In this document: positions 35,031 through 43,775 of the stretch, piece after piece | How positions within the stretch are numbered: position 1 is the stretch's first letter | Layout of the letters: each line of letters opens with the position of its first letter | Origin: Burkholderiaceae bacterium | GTDB taxonomy: Bacteria > Pseudomonadota > Gammaproteobacteria > Burkholderiales > Burkholderiaceae | Reading direction: 5' to 3' | Length of the DNA stretch: 64,000 bases | Assembly (NCBI GenBank): GCA_947472645.1 | Contig: CANJBQ010000002.1 | Coordinates: 1-64,000 of the forward strand | Notes under the pieces: generated by a model | The model's input: only the letters and a program-made list of their open reading frames with translations | The model's database searches: none | What the model was told of the DNA's origin: nothing | Program-made: the position numbers and the translations under genes

Positions 35031-35957
35031 ATGAAAAATATCCGCCGTATTTTTTTACTGTTAGTTGTTGCCATTCCCTGTTTAGCGCTACTTATTTTCT
35101 GGAGATCAGATCTGAATGAAAATGATTTGGTCAAGAAATATAGTAATTCAACATCCCAGTTATTAGAAATTGAAGGAGATCGATTACATATTCGTGATAC
35201 TGGCAATCCTAACGGACCAGTCGTGGTATTTATTCATGGTTTTGGTGCTAGCCTTCATACGTGGGAAGACTGGTCCAAAGACTTGGAGAAAGATTTTCGC
35301 GTGATTCGTTTTGATTTGCCTGGATTTGGTTTGAGTGGGCCCGATCAAAAAGGGGATTACTCGGATAATCGCAGCAATCAAATTATTCTTGGTCTTTTGG
35401 ATACCTTGCAGGTAAAAAAAATTAATCTCGTCGGAAATTCGATTGGTGGAAGAATAGCGTGGTACTTCACAGCGAATTACCCGGAGCGAGTTGAAAAGCT
35501 GGTCTTGATATCTCCAGATGGTTTTGAAAGCCCTGGAATGGACTACAACAAACCCCCTGAGATTCCTGTTTATATGAATTTGATCAAGTATATTTTCCCG
35601 AAATTTTTATTTAAAGAAAATTTAGAATTTGCTTATTTCAATAAATCGGTTTTGTCAGATCTATTATTTGAACGATATTACGATCTAGCTTTATATCCTG
35701 GAAATCGGCAGGCGATGATTGATCGCATGCGCCAGACTGTTTTAAAGGACCCAGCCCCATTCCTGAAAGAAATTTATTGTCCGGTTTTACTCTTATGGGG
35801 TGAGCGTGACGGGATGATTCCTATTCGAAATGCTCAAGATTATTTAGCTTTAATGCCACAAGCCCAACTCCAGACATTACGTAATGTGGGTCATTTACCT
35901 CATGAGGAAGATCCTCAAGCAAGCCTTCCATACCTGCTGCAATTTTTAAAGCCTTGA
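35031..35957 (+). CDS. Membrane-anchored alpha/beta hydrolase
   Basis: 308 residues with an N-terminal hydrophobic anchor (about 6-22). Active site: FIHGFGASLHTWED (oxyanion), LVGNSIGGRIAWYF (nucleophile Ser), LLWGERDGMIP (Asp) and VGHLPHEEDP (His). The sequence order and GERDGMIP fit the general esterase/epoxide-hydrolase-like group. It could be considered as a BchO-like hydrolase because of its PGC position, but BchO-specific features were not recognised. Substrate unknown. Confidence 0.75.
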   Translation: MKNIRRIFLLLVVAIPCLALLIFWRSDLNENDLVKKYSNSTSQLLEIEGDRLHIRDTGNPNGPVVVFIHGFGASLHTWEDWSKDLEKDFRVIRFDLPGFGLSGPDQKGDYSDNRSNQIILGLLDTLQVKKINLVGNSIGGRIAWYFTANYPERVEKLVLISPDGFESPGMDYNKPPEIPVYMNLIKYIFPKFLFKENLEFAYFNKSVLSDLLFERYYDLALYPGNRQAMIDRMRQTVLKDPAPFLKEIYCPVLLLWGERDGMIPIRNAQDYLALMPQAQLQTLRNVGHLPHEEDPQASLPYLLQFLKP

Positions 35958-36030
35958 ATTATATCGGCTCAGTAAGTGTTTTATTGATACTATGTAATTT
36001 GGCTGATTTATTGACTATCAAGGTATTGCG

Positions 36031-37356
36031 ATGACAGAACTTCACAAAATTGTAGTAGTAGGAGGGGGGGCTGGTGGTATAGAGCTAGCAACGAAGCTCG
36101 GAGATACTTTAGGTAAAAAAAAGCAAGCTCAAATTACTCTAGTTGATAAAAATAGAACGCATATTTGGAAACCGAAGCTGCATGAAATCGCATCTGGCAG
36201 CATGGATTCAGGTGACCATGAGTTGGATTATATTGCGCAAGCCCATTGGCATCATTTTACGTTCCGTATTGGTGCAATGAATGCACTTAATCGTACCAAT
36301 AAAACCATTCGTTTAGCGCCATATATCGATGAGAGTGGGGAACCAGTAACCCCCGAACAAATCATCGAATACGACACCTTAGTAATTTGTGTGGGTAGTT
36401 TGAGTAATGATTTTGGCACGCCAGGCGTAAAAGAAAATGCATTTTTATTAGAAAATCAAAGTGACGCTAAAAACTTTCATGCTAAGTTAATTAATGCTTG
36501 TATACGCGCGCATTATCAGCCTGAGTCGATTAGTGATGGACAGCTCCATGTAGCCATTATTGGTGCAGGTGCGACAGGCGTTGAGTTAGCGGCGCAGTTG
36601 TACCACAGTACTAGGGAGTTGGTTTCTTATGGCCTTGACCGGATTGATCCTGATAAAGATCTGCAAGTCACCGTCATTGAAGCGGCTCCAAGGATTTTGC
36701 CGGCTTTATCTGAAGCGCTCTCAACAGCAACGACAGTCCTCTTAGAAGATCTAGGTGTCAAGGTCATGAGTGCCACAAAAGTATGTGAGGTGAGTTCTAA
36801 AGGGGTTCTTTTAGCAGATCAGCGTTTTTTGAATTCAGAATTAGTGGTTTGGGCCGCTGGGGTAAAAGCGGCTGATTATTTAAAAGAGATTGATGGTCTA
36901 GAAACCAATCATTTGAATCAACTTATTGTTTTACCAACGCTACAGTCGACTCGAGACGAAAATATATTCGCGCTTGGAGATTGCTCATCTTGCCCTTGGT
37001 CAAAGGCAAATGGGGGTAAGGGTGGTTTTGTACCACCGCGCGCGCAGGCCGCGCATCAGCAAGCAAGTCACATGTACCTACAAATTCAACGAAGATTAGC
37101 TCAGAAAGAATTAAAGACATATCAATATAGAGACTTTGGCTCACTTGTTTCGCTCGGAAAATTTAGTACTGTGGGCAGCATGATGGGTGGGATCATCGGA
37201 AATAATTTAATGATTCAGGGATATTTTGCAAAATTCATGTATCTGTCGTTATATAAAATGCACGAGTTAGCCATTCATGGCTATGTAAAGGTATTTTTAG
37301 ATACGATTTCTAGGTTCATTACGAAGCGAACTGAGCCTCATGTCAAACTTCACTAA
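36031..37356 (+). CDS. ndh: Type II NADH dehydrogenase-like FAD oxidoreductase
   Basis: 441 residues. VVVGGGAGGIELATKLGD is the FAD-binding loop, GAGATGVELAAQLYHS the NAD-binding GxGxxG, and IFALGDCSSCPWS the second FAD motif. C-terminal membrane-binding part KMHELAIHGYVKVFLDT. Such NDH-2 enzymes pass electrons from NADH to quinone without proton pumping, which may balance the quinone pool in a phototroph. Not specific to photosynthesis. Confidence 0.85.
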   Translation: MTELHKIVVVGGGAGGIELATKLGDTLGKKKQAQITLVDKNRTHIWKPKLHEIASGSMDSGDHELDYIAQAHWHHFTFRIGAMNALNRTNKTIRLAPYIDESGEPVTPEQIIEYDTLVICVGSLSNDFGTPGVKENAFLLENQSDAKNFHAKLINACIRAHYQPESISDGQLHVAIIGAGATGVELAAQLYHSTRELVSYGLDRIDPDKDLQVTVIEAAPRILPALSEALSTATTVLLEDLGVKVMSATKVCEVSSKGVLLADQRFLNSELVVWAAGVKAADYLKEIDGLETNHLNQLIVLPTLQSTRDENIFALGDCSSCPWSKANGGKGGFVPPRAQAAHQQASHMYLQIQRRLAQKELKTYQYRDFGSLVSLGKFSTVGSMMGGIIGNNLMIQGYFAKFMYLSLYKMHELAIHGYVKVFLDTISRFITKRTEPHVKLH

Positions 37357-37513
37357 AATTAAGATGTAAAAGATAATCTGATGAATGTAAAACTTATGAT
37401 TAAAAAATCATCTAAATTATTTACAAGTAGTCTTTTAATAGCAGTCGATTCAGCAAGTCGATGCATTAATGTTTAATATAGCAATGTTTACATCATGATA
37501 AAGAAAACAAAAA

Positions 37514-38539
37514 ATGGCATTTAATTTCCCTTTTACAGCGATCGTGGGTCAGGAAGAGATGAAGTTGGCAATGATTTTATCTACCATTGATCCTAGCATT
37601 GGCGGTGTTCTGGTTTTTGGTGACCGTGGTACAGGAAAGTCGACCATGGTCAGGTCTTTGGCAGCTTTATTGCCCCCTATGAAGGCGGTTAAATCTTGTA
37701 TGTATCACTGTGATCCTACTAGTAGCAATCTATGTAGCAATTGCCTAGCCTTAACTCAGAGTGGTAAAAGATTAAAATCTCAAACCATTAGTGCACCTGT
37801 AGTCGATTTACCATTGGGGGCGACGGAGGATCGCATTGTTGGTTCGTTAGATATTGAAAAAGCTTTATCACAAGGAGTGAAGTCATTTGAGCCAGGTCTC
37901 TTAGCAAAGGCGAATCGGGGTTTTTTATATATTGATGAGGTCAATTTGCTCGAAGATCATTTGGTAGATCTTTTGATTGACGTGGCCGCTTCTGGTGAGA
38001 ATGTTGTAGAGCGTGATGGCTTGAGTATCAGGCATCCTGCTAAATTTGTATTGATCGGCAGCGGCAATCCTGAGGAAGGTGAATTACGCCCACAATTATT
38101 AGACAGATTTGGTTTGTCGGTAGAAGTTAAAACCCCTAGAGAGGTAATGACGAGAATTGAAATTATCAAACGTCGTGAAATGTTTGAGCGTCAATCAGAG
38201 GTATTTATTGAGCAGTGGTCGGTAGCACAAAAAGAATTGCAAGACCGAATTATTGCTTCGCGCACGCGTTTGCTCAAGATTTCTATCAGTGATGAACTGT
38301 TGATTCAAGTTTCTGAATTGTGTGCGCATCTTGGTGCAGATGGCTTGCGGGGTGAACTGACGATGATGCGAGCCATTAGAGCGCTTTGTGCTTTTGAAAA
38401 TAAGAAAGTAGCGACACTTGATCATCTCAAAAAAATATCTCCCTATGCATTAAGACATCGCTTACGAAGAGATCCTCTAGATGACACAGGGTCTTCAGTT
38501 CGTATCGAGCGCGCTTTAGAAGAGCTCTTTGTAAAATAA
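37514..38539 (+). CDS. bchI: Magnesium chelatase ATPase subunit I
   Basis: 341 residues, AAA+ of the Mg-chelatase I type. Walker A is GDRGTGKSTMVRSLAALLPP, the typical CDP insert is about residues 59-75 with four Cys (MYHCDPTSSNLCSNC), Walker B is GFLYIDEVNLLEDHLVDLLI, and sensor GSGNPEEGELRPQLLDRFG. With BchD and BchH it inserts Mg into protoporphyrin IX. Its stop is directly joined to the bchD start (TAAATG), so they are one operon. No perfect PpsR box is visible in the 157-bp upstream region. Confidence 0.95.
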   Translation: MAFNFPFTAIVGQEEMKLAMILSTIDPSIGGVLVFGDRGTGKSTMVRSLAALLPPMKAVKSCMYHCDPTSSNLCSNCLALTQSGKRLKSQTISAPVVDLPLGATEDRIVGSLDIEKALSQGVKSFEPGLLAKANRGFLYIDEVNLLEDHLVDLLIDVAASGENVVERDGLSIRHPAKFVLIGSGNPEEGELRPQLLDRFGLSVEVKTPREVMTRIEIIKRREMFERQSEVFIEQWSVAQKELQDRIIASRTRLLKISISDELLIQVSELCAHLGADGLRGELTMMRAIRALCAFENKKVATLDHLKKISPYALRHRLRRDPLDDTGSSVRIERALEELFVK

Positions 38540-40357
38540 ATGGCTTCATTGATAGAGCAATCACAGCAAGACCAAAGGCGTTGGTTAGATGCTTGTCTGA
38601 TTGCAAAGATGATTGCAGTTGATCCAACGGGTCTGGGCGGTGTTTGGGTAAAGTCTCAAGCCGGACCAGTAAGAGACTTGTGGCTAAAAGGTCTACAACA
38701 ACTAATTCATAACCAAGTTGATTTAATCAAAGTTCCTAGTAATACAGATGAAGGAGCTTTGATTGGAGAGTTAGATTTATTAAAAACCTTAGCGCAACAA
38801 AAGAAGGTTTATACCCAGGGAATATTAGACCAAGTTCATACGGGCTTGCTCTTACTGCCAATGGCTGAACGCATCAAATCGCACGCTGCCGCTTTATTAA
38901 CGCAAGCATATGATTTGAAATCTCAATTTGGTATGGTGGCTTTTGATGAGAGCCTTGCTGATGAAGATCAGCAGTTATTACCTCGCTTTGTCGAGCGCTT
39001 GGCTTTTCAGATGAATTTAGAATCATTATCCTATCGGAATTGTCACTTTCCTTTGGAGCAACTTGATCTCTTAGAGATTCGAAATCGTCTTCAACATATT
39101 GAGTTTCCGATGGAAGCCCTGGACGCTACTATGACGGCGGCACAATCGTTAGGTATCGATTCCTTGCGAGTAGGTTTATTTGTCGCCCGTGCATCTCGAG
39201 TTTTAGCGGCATTGCGAGGTAGTGACATGCTTGAGCAGGCGGATATTCAAACAGCAACACGTTTAATTTTTGGGCACCGTATTACCAGACTCCCAGAATC
39301 CAAAGAGCCTCCTCCTGAGGAAGATTCCTCTGAGGAAAATGCCCAAGAAGAACCCCCTGCGTCTTTCCTAGAGGAGAATCAACCGCCGCCCCTAGAGGAC
39401 ACGTCATCGAATTCAGAGGAAAAAAATCAGGAAGATTCGCAGAATGCTCCTGCGCCTTTGCGTCAAGAAGATTTAGAGGAGATGATTATCGAAGCCAGTA
39501 AAGCGAATTTATCTCAAAATCTTTTAGATTCTTTCGACCAACATCAAAAAATCATCAAAACTAATGGGAACTCGCAAGGGAAGGTGGGTCAGCTACAAAA
39601 AGGATTACTCAGTGGTCAATCCCTTCCTTCACGAAAAGGTCGCCCAAGTTATAAACACAAAATAGATATTTTAAAAACGATACAAGCCGCCAGTCCTTGG
39701 CAAAAAATACGTCGCCTTGAAGCTCCCAATGCATTTACTACTTCTCAAAGAATTATTGTGAAGGCCGATGATATTTATTTAAAACAATTTGTGCAACGTA
39801 CGACTACGGTGACTGTATTTGTGGTGGACGCATCCGGTTCATCTGCAATGGAGCGATTGTCAGAGGCTAAAGGGGCGGTTGAACTCTTGCTAGCGCAGTG
39901 CTACATCCGCCGTGATCAGGTTGCCCTCATGACGTTTCGGGGAAAGCAAGTTGAATTAATATTACCTCCTACTCGATCCCTAGTTCGAGCAAAGCGTTTA
40001 TTAGCAGGTATGCCGGGTGGTGGTGGAACTCCTCTCGCAAGTGCGATTAGAGACTGCGCAGCGTTTGGAAAAAAACTAAAGGCTAAAGGACAAACTCCGT
40101 TGATTATTTTATTAACGGATGGAAGAGCTAACGTCAGTATTGATGGCATTGGTGGCCGAGAAGCAGCCTTTAATGATGCGCTATCTTCAGCGAAACAAGC
40201 GCGCTTAGAGCAATTACAAATTCTTTTTATTGATACTTCTTTGAAGCCTCAAGAAACGAATCAACAAATTGCAAAAAATTTAGGGGCTCAATATTTACCG
40301 CTACCCCATGGTAAATCTGCGTCAGTAGTACAGGCTGCCAAGATGTTAATGGACTAG
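38540..40357 (+). CDS. bchD: Magnesium chelatase subunit D
   Basis: 605 residues. N-terminal degenerate AAA+ module (1-250; no Walker A lysine), a highly acidic/proline-rich linker (about 255-315, with repeated EEDS, PPPLED segments), and a C-terminal von Willebrand A domain with the MIDAS motif DASGSSAMERLSEAKGAVEL. The domain order is that of BchD. It forms the I-D motor of Mg-chelatase. Starts immediately after the bchI stop codon. Confidence 0.95.
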   Translation: MASLIEQSQQDQRRWLDACLIAKMIAVDPTGLGGVWVKSQAGPVRDLWLKGLQQLIHNQVDLIKVPSNTDEGALIGELDLLKTLAQQKKVYTQGILDQVHTGLLLLPMAERIKSHAAALLTQAYDLKSQFGMVAFDESLADEDQQLLPRFVERLAFQMNLESLSYRNCHFPLEQLDLLEIRNRLQHIEFPMEALDATMTAAQSLGIDSLRVGLFVARASRVLAALRGSDMLEQADIQTATRLIFGHRITRLPESKEPPPEEDSSEENAQEEPPASFLEENQPPPLEDTSSNSEEKNQEDSQNAPAPLRQEDLEEMIIEASKANLSQNLLDSFDQHQKIIKTNGNSQGKVGQLQKGLLSGQSLPSRKGRPSYKHKIDILKTIQAASPWQKIRRLEAPNAFTTSQRIIVKADDIYLKQFVQRTTTVTVFVVDASGSSAMERLSEAKGAVELLLAQCYIRRDQVALMTFRGKQVELILPPTRSLVRAKRLLAGMPGGGGTPLASAIRDCAAFGKKLKAKGQTPLIILLTDGRANVSIDGIGGREAAFNDALSSAKQARLEQLQILFIDTSLKPQETNQQIAKNLGAQYLPLPHGKSASVVQAAKMLMD

Positions 40358-40359
40358 TG

Positions 40360-40488
40360 TTAATTGTCTGACTGATCTGTTTTACTGATTTTACCGAGCG
40401 ATTCATTGCCAAGGATATAGGCTCTCAGAAAGAGTCCCACGCCAAAAACTCCAAGAACTACACAAATAATGAGTAATGTTGTATTCAT
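40360..40488 (-). CDS. Small single-span membrane protein antisense to the bchD-crtE gap
   Basis: 42 residues, ATG with AAAGGAG 9 nt upstream: MNTTLLIICVVLGVFGVGLF then RAYILGNESLGKISKTDQSDN. One N-terminal transmembrane helix and a short polar tail. It ends 3 nt from the bchD stop (convergent), and is divergent from crtE. No homologue recognised. Good ribosome site and clean helix-tail architecture make it likely to be real, though its short length leaves doubt. Confidence 0.5.
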   Translation of the reverse strand: MNTTLLIICVVLGVFGVGLFLRAYILGNESLGKISKTDQSDN

Positions 40489-40590
40489 AGAATTGATCTC
40501 CTTTTTGGGTTATCTATGGTTCTATTGGTAGGTATTAAATTAAGTGTTTACCCTAAATAGACTCCATTATATTGACTTTAATACTTCAAG

Positions 40591-40633
40591 TGTCTATATT
40601 TGTTTACATATTAAGTGAATAAATTAATTTACA
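40591..40633. promoter_or_regulatory. PpsR/CrtJ boxes upstream of crtE
   Basis: A perfect TGT-N12-ACA at 40591-40608 (TGTCTATATTTGTTTACA) and a one-mismatch site TGA-N12-ACA at 40616-40633, 7 bp apart. They lie 35-77 nt before the crtE start, where a PpsR dimer pair would block the promoter of the crtEF-bchCXYZ-puf chain. Confidence 0.65.
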
Positions 40634-40667
40634 TATCATTCACCAATACCTAGATGAAGGAGCCAAT

Positions 40668-41576
40668 ATGTCACCTAAGTTGCTGATAGAGAAAGCTTTA
40701 GAAAGTACCTTGAGTTCCTATGAAAATCAAGGTGGGCCTGATTTATTGAATCAAGCGATTCGACATGCGGTGATACCTGGTGGGGCTAGAATTCGTCCGC
40801 AATTGTGTTTGGCTGTCGCCATGGCTTGTGGCAACGATGACCCAAGATTAGCGATGGGGGCTGGAGTTGCTTTAGAGCTTTTGCATTGCGGCTCTCTGGT
40901 CCATGATGATTTGCCCTGTTTTGATAATGCAGAATTACGCCGTGGCATACCCTCCGTACATACAGCCTATGGTGAGCGATTGGCCGTTTTAGCGGGTGAT
41001 GCATTAATTGTGATGGCCTTTGAAGCGCTCTTGCATTCCGCAGAACAATCCTTAAATCGTTTAGCTCCGGTCATGAAAATCGTGATGCAAGGTGTTGGCG
41101 TTCCCCACGGAATCATTGCTGGTCAAGCTTGGGAGTGTGAGCCCAAGGTATCCCTTCGAACTTATCAAAAAGCGAAAACTGGCGCTTTATTTTCTGCCGC
41201 GACTGCTGTAGGTGCTGCTTCTGCAGGAGGAAATCCAGCGGTTTGGTTGACACTTGGAGATAGTTTGGGTGAGGCTTACCAAGTTGCAGATGACATTCGA
41301 GATGTGATTGGTGATATGCAGAGCTTAGGTAAACCGGTGGGTAAAGACGAAGAGTTAGATCGTCCTAGTGCAACCCGACAATTTGGCTTAGATGGCGCTG
41401 TCGAATATTTCGATGAACTAGTTAGCCGTGCAATTCGTTCTATTCCTGATTGTCCGGGCCAAGAGATGCTGCAAAAACTCGTCTTGTCTGAATCTGAACG
41501 TTTAGTACCGAATGCCTTGTATGACAGGGTCAAAAAAGAACGGATCGCTCAAACTAGCAAACGCTCTATTGCTTAG
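40668..41576 (+). CDS. crtE: Geranylgeranyl diphosphate synthase
   Basis: 302 residues. First aspartate-rich motif LVHDDLPCFDNAELRRG, second QVADDIRDVIGD, and conserved GARIRPQL at the start. The aromatic residue pattern before the first DDxxD places it in the C20-product class by position in a carotenoid operon; chain length itself is inference. ATG with AAGGAG 8 nt upstream. It is followed by crtF, 4 nt later. Confidence 0.92.
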   Translation: MSPKLLIEKALESTLSSYENQGGPDLLNQAIRHAVIPGGARIRPQLCLAVAMACGNDDPRLAMGAGVALELLHCGSLVHDDLPCFDNAELRRGIPSVHTAYGERLAVLAGDALIVMAFEALLHSAEQSLNRLAPVMKIVMQGVGVPHGIIAGQAWECEPKVSLRTYQKAKTGALFSAATAVGAASAGGNPAVWLTLGDSLGEAYQVADDIRDVIGDMQSLGKPVGKDEELDRPSATRQFGLDGAVEYFDELVSRAIRSIPDCPGQEMLQKLVLSESERLVPNALYDRVKKERIAQTSKRSIA

Positions 41577-41580
41577 TTGT

Positions 41581-42741
41581 ATGGCAAATACTCTATCCAA
41601 TATGTTGCCCGCTTCTAAAGATAAATATTCTTTATGGGATAAGTTATTCATTTGGAAAGATCGCTTAATTGCGAGTCGCCAGTTCCAGAGAGAAGTGAGC
41701 CGTATACCCCTTCTAAGTTCGATTTCTCAACACCGCGCTAAAGGTGTTTTTGACTTAATGGCAGGTTTTGTCTATTCACAAATTTTGCTGGGATGTGTAC
41801 GCATCAATTTATTTGAGCATTTAGCAGATGGACCTTTGACCATCGATGAAATAGCCACTAAAGTGGACTTGCCATTTAAAGGGTTAGAGCGTTTATTGCT
41901 GGGTGCACAGGCTATTGATTTAATCGAGACACGGCAAGGACGGTTTGCATTGGGTACGCTTGGGGCGCCTCTTGTTGGCAATCATGCCTTGCTATCAATG
42001 ATCGAACATCATAGTGCCTTGTATCAAGATTTGCGAGACCCGATCACTTTGTTGCGGGGTGATTTAAAAGAAAAAGCCCTTGAAAGTTATTGGCCGTATA
42101 TCACTGAGCACAGCGAAGAATTAAAGAGTCTTTCTGCGGTAGAAAAGGTGGCGCAATACTCTGAGCTGATGTCTGCCTCGCTGCCGTTAGTGGCCGATGA
42201 GATTATAGATGCCTATGATTTCAATCAACATCAATGTTTGTTGGATATTGGCGGTGGTCAAGGTACCTTTATTAGTCTTCTTAGTCAGCATACTAAAAAT
42301 CTAAAATTTAAATTATTTGATTTGCCTGGCGTAGCCACATTAGCTCAAGATATATTGAATCAACAATTAGGTCAGGGTCGTGTGGATTGTATCGGTGGTG
42401 ATTTTTTTAATGAGGCCTTACCGACCGGCGCAGATATTGTGACATTAATACGGGTGATATTTGATCATGACGATACCAGAGTCAAACAACTACTGAAGTC
42501 TGTTTATCAGTCTTTGCCCCTTGGTGGTAGGCTTCTCGTCGCTGAACCGATGGCGGATACCCCGGAATTACCTGCGATGGGACAAGCTTATTTTGGTTTT
42601 TATTTATTGGCAATGGGGCGGGGTCGTCCTAGAAGCGTGCAAGAAATTTCTAATTTTTTACATGAGGCTGGTTTTCAAAAAGTAAGGTCTATAAAAAATA
42701 TGATGAAAATCAATGCTCAAATTGTAATAGCTGAAAAGTAA
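41581..42741 (+). CDS. crtF: Demethylspheroidene O-methyltransferase
   Basis: 386 residues from ATG 41581 (4 nt after the crtE stop; an in-frame earlier reading would overlap crtE and lacks conservation). N-terminal dimerisation winged helix, then the SAM methyltransferase core LLDIGGGQGTFISLLSQ, with VTLIRVIFDHDDTRVKQLLK before the C-terminal catalytic region. It methylates the 1-hydroxyl of (demethyl)spheroidene, fitting crtA, crtC and crtD in this cluster. Confidence 0.9.
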   Translation: MANTLSNMLPASKDKYSLWDKLFIWKDRLIASRQFQREVSRIPLLSSISQHRAKGVFDLMAGFVYSQILLGCVRINLFEHLADGPLTIDEIATKVDLPFKGLERLLLGAQAIDLIETRQGRFALGTLGAPLVGNHALLSMIEHHSALYQDLRDPITLLRGDLKEKALESYWPYITEHSEELKSLSAVEKVAQYSELMSASLPLVADEIIDAYDFNQHQCLLDIGGGQGTFISLLSQHTKNLKFKLFDLPGVATLAQDILNQQLGQGRVDCIGGDFFNEALPTGADIVTLIRVIFDHDDTRVKQLLKSVYQSLPLGGRLLVAEPMADTPELPAMGQAYFGFYLLAMGRGRPRSVQEISNFLHEAGFQKVRSIKNMMKINAQIVIAEK

Positions 42742-42745
42742 GGGT

Positions 42746-42763
42746 AAACCCTTTAAGGGTTTT
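42746..42763 (+). terminator. Short hairpin after crtF
   Basis: AAACCC-TTTAA-GGGTTT followed by T-rich sequence, 5 nt after the crtF stop. It is a weak 6-bp stem that may attenuate readthrough from crtF into bchC, just before the bchC PpsR boxes. Not a strong terminator. Confidence 0.4.
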
Positions 42764-42787
42764 AACTGATGCTAAATTGTTAATAAG

Positions 42788-42830
42788 TGTATAAATTAGT
42801 TTACACGTTGTATGTAACATTAATTAAACA
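42788..42830. promoter_or_regulatory. Tandem PpsR/CrtJ boxes upstream of bchC
   Basis: Two perfect TGT-N12-ACA sites: 42788-42805 (TGTATAAATTAGTTTACA) and 42813-42830 (TGTAACATTAATTAAACA), 7 bp apart. The second ends 11 nt before the bchC start. This matches the known bchC regulatory arrangement in Rhodobacter, where CrtJ binds two palindromes cooperatively. Confidence 0.75.
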
Positions 42831-42841
42831 AGGTAAATATA

Positions 42842-43774
42842 GTGCAAGCGCATGCAATTGTAATTAATCAGCCCAAACAAGTTACTTTGACCAAGCTTCG
42901 TATTGACGAAATGGGTCCAGACGATGTTGCTGTTGAAATGGAATACAGTGGAATTAGCACTGGTACGGAAAAAATGATTTGGAGTGGCACGATGCCACAA
43001 TTTCCAGGAATGGGATATCCACTTGTACCCGGTTATGAATCCGTTGGACGCGTCACCCACACCTCTGAAAATACGAGCTTACAAGTTGGTCAACGTGTTT
43101 TTGTACCTGGAGCTAAATGCTACGGCGAAGTAAAAGGTTTGTTTGGCGGTGCTTCATCACATGTCGTCATTCCGCATCAACGCTTGACTGTTCTCGATGA
43201 AAGCTTTGGTAAAGAAGCAATTCTCTTAGCTCTTGCAGCCACTGCCTATCATGTCACAGAAGGCAAGTCTGAAGCGCAACCTGACTTGATCATTGGTCAC
43301 GGTGTAGTGGGGCGTTTGTTAGCTCGAATTGCGATGGCCAAAGGAAAAACACCGATAGTCTGGGAAACAAATCCCATCAGAATGTCAGGTGCAACTGGCT
43401 ATCAAGTAATCCATCCAAAAGATGATGACTATCACCAATATGGCATGATTTGTGACGCAAGTGGTGATGCCAGTTTAATTAATCAATTAATTAGTCGCTT
43501 ACGTCCGCAAGGCGAAATTGTTCTTGCAGGCTTTTACGATCAAGCTATTTCCTATATGTTTGCCCCAGCATTTATGCGTGAAATGAAAATGCGTATTGCT
43601 GCTCAGTGGCAACCTAAGGATATTCAAGATGTACACCAACTCATTCGGTCTAAGCAATTAGCCTTGGATGGATTGATTACACACAGCAGCGATCCGCAAG
43701 ACGCTGATACAGCATATCGAACTGCTTTTAACGATATGCAATGCTTAAAAATGACTCTTAATTGGAGACAGTAA
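42842..43774 (+). CDS. bchC: Bacteriochlorophyllide a dehydrogenase (3-hydroxyethyl)
   Basis: 310 residues, GTG start with AAGG 8 nt upstream. Medium-chain dehydrogenase-like protein: GYPLVPGYESVGRVT, and NAD-domain LIIGHGVVGRLLARIAMAKG. Oxidises the 3-hydroxyethyl group to the 3-acetyl of BChl a. It starts the bchCXYZ run; bchX begins 1-2 nt after its stop. Confidence 0.92.
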   Translation: MQAHAIVINQPKQVTLTKLRIDEMGPDDVAVEMEYSGISTGTEKMIWSGTMPQFPGMGYPLVPGYESVGRVTHTSENTSLQVGQRVFVPGAKCYGEVKGLFGGASSHVVIPHQRLTVLDESFGKEAILLALAATAYHVTEGKSEAQPDLIIGHGVVGRLLARIAMAKGKTPIVWETNPIRMSGATGYQVIHPKDDDYHQYGMICDASGDASLINQLISRLRPQGEIVLAGFYDQAISYMFAPAFMREMKMRIAAQWQPKDIQDVHQLIRSKQLALDGLITHSSDPQDADTAYRTAFNDMQCLKMTLNWRQ

Positions 43775-43775
43775 T

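Noticed and set aside
35031..35957. BchO assignment for the alpha/beta hydrolase
   Set aside because: It sits in the cluster near bchID, but the sequence shows only generic hydrolase motifs plus an N-terminal anchor. I left it unnamed.
37357..37513. PpsR box before bchI
   Set aside because: All TGT positions in the 157-bp region were checked for ACA 12 nt later; none matched, though short A/T-rich stems are present.
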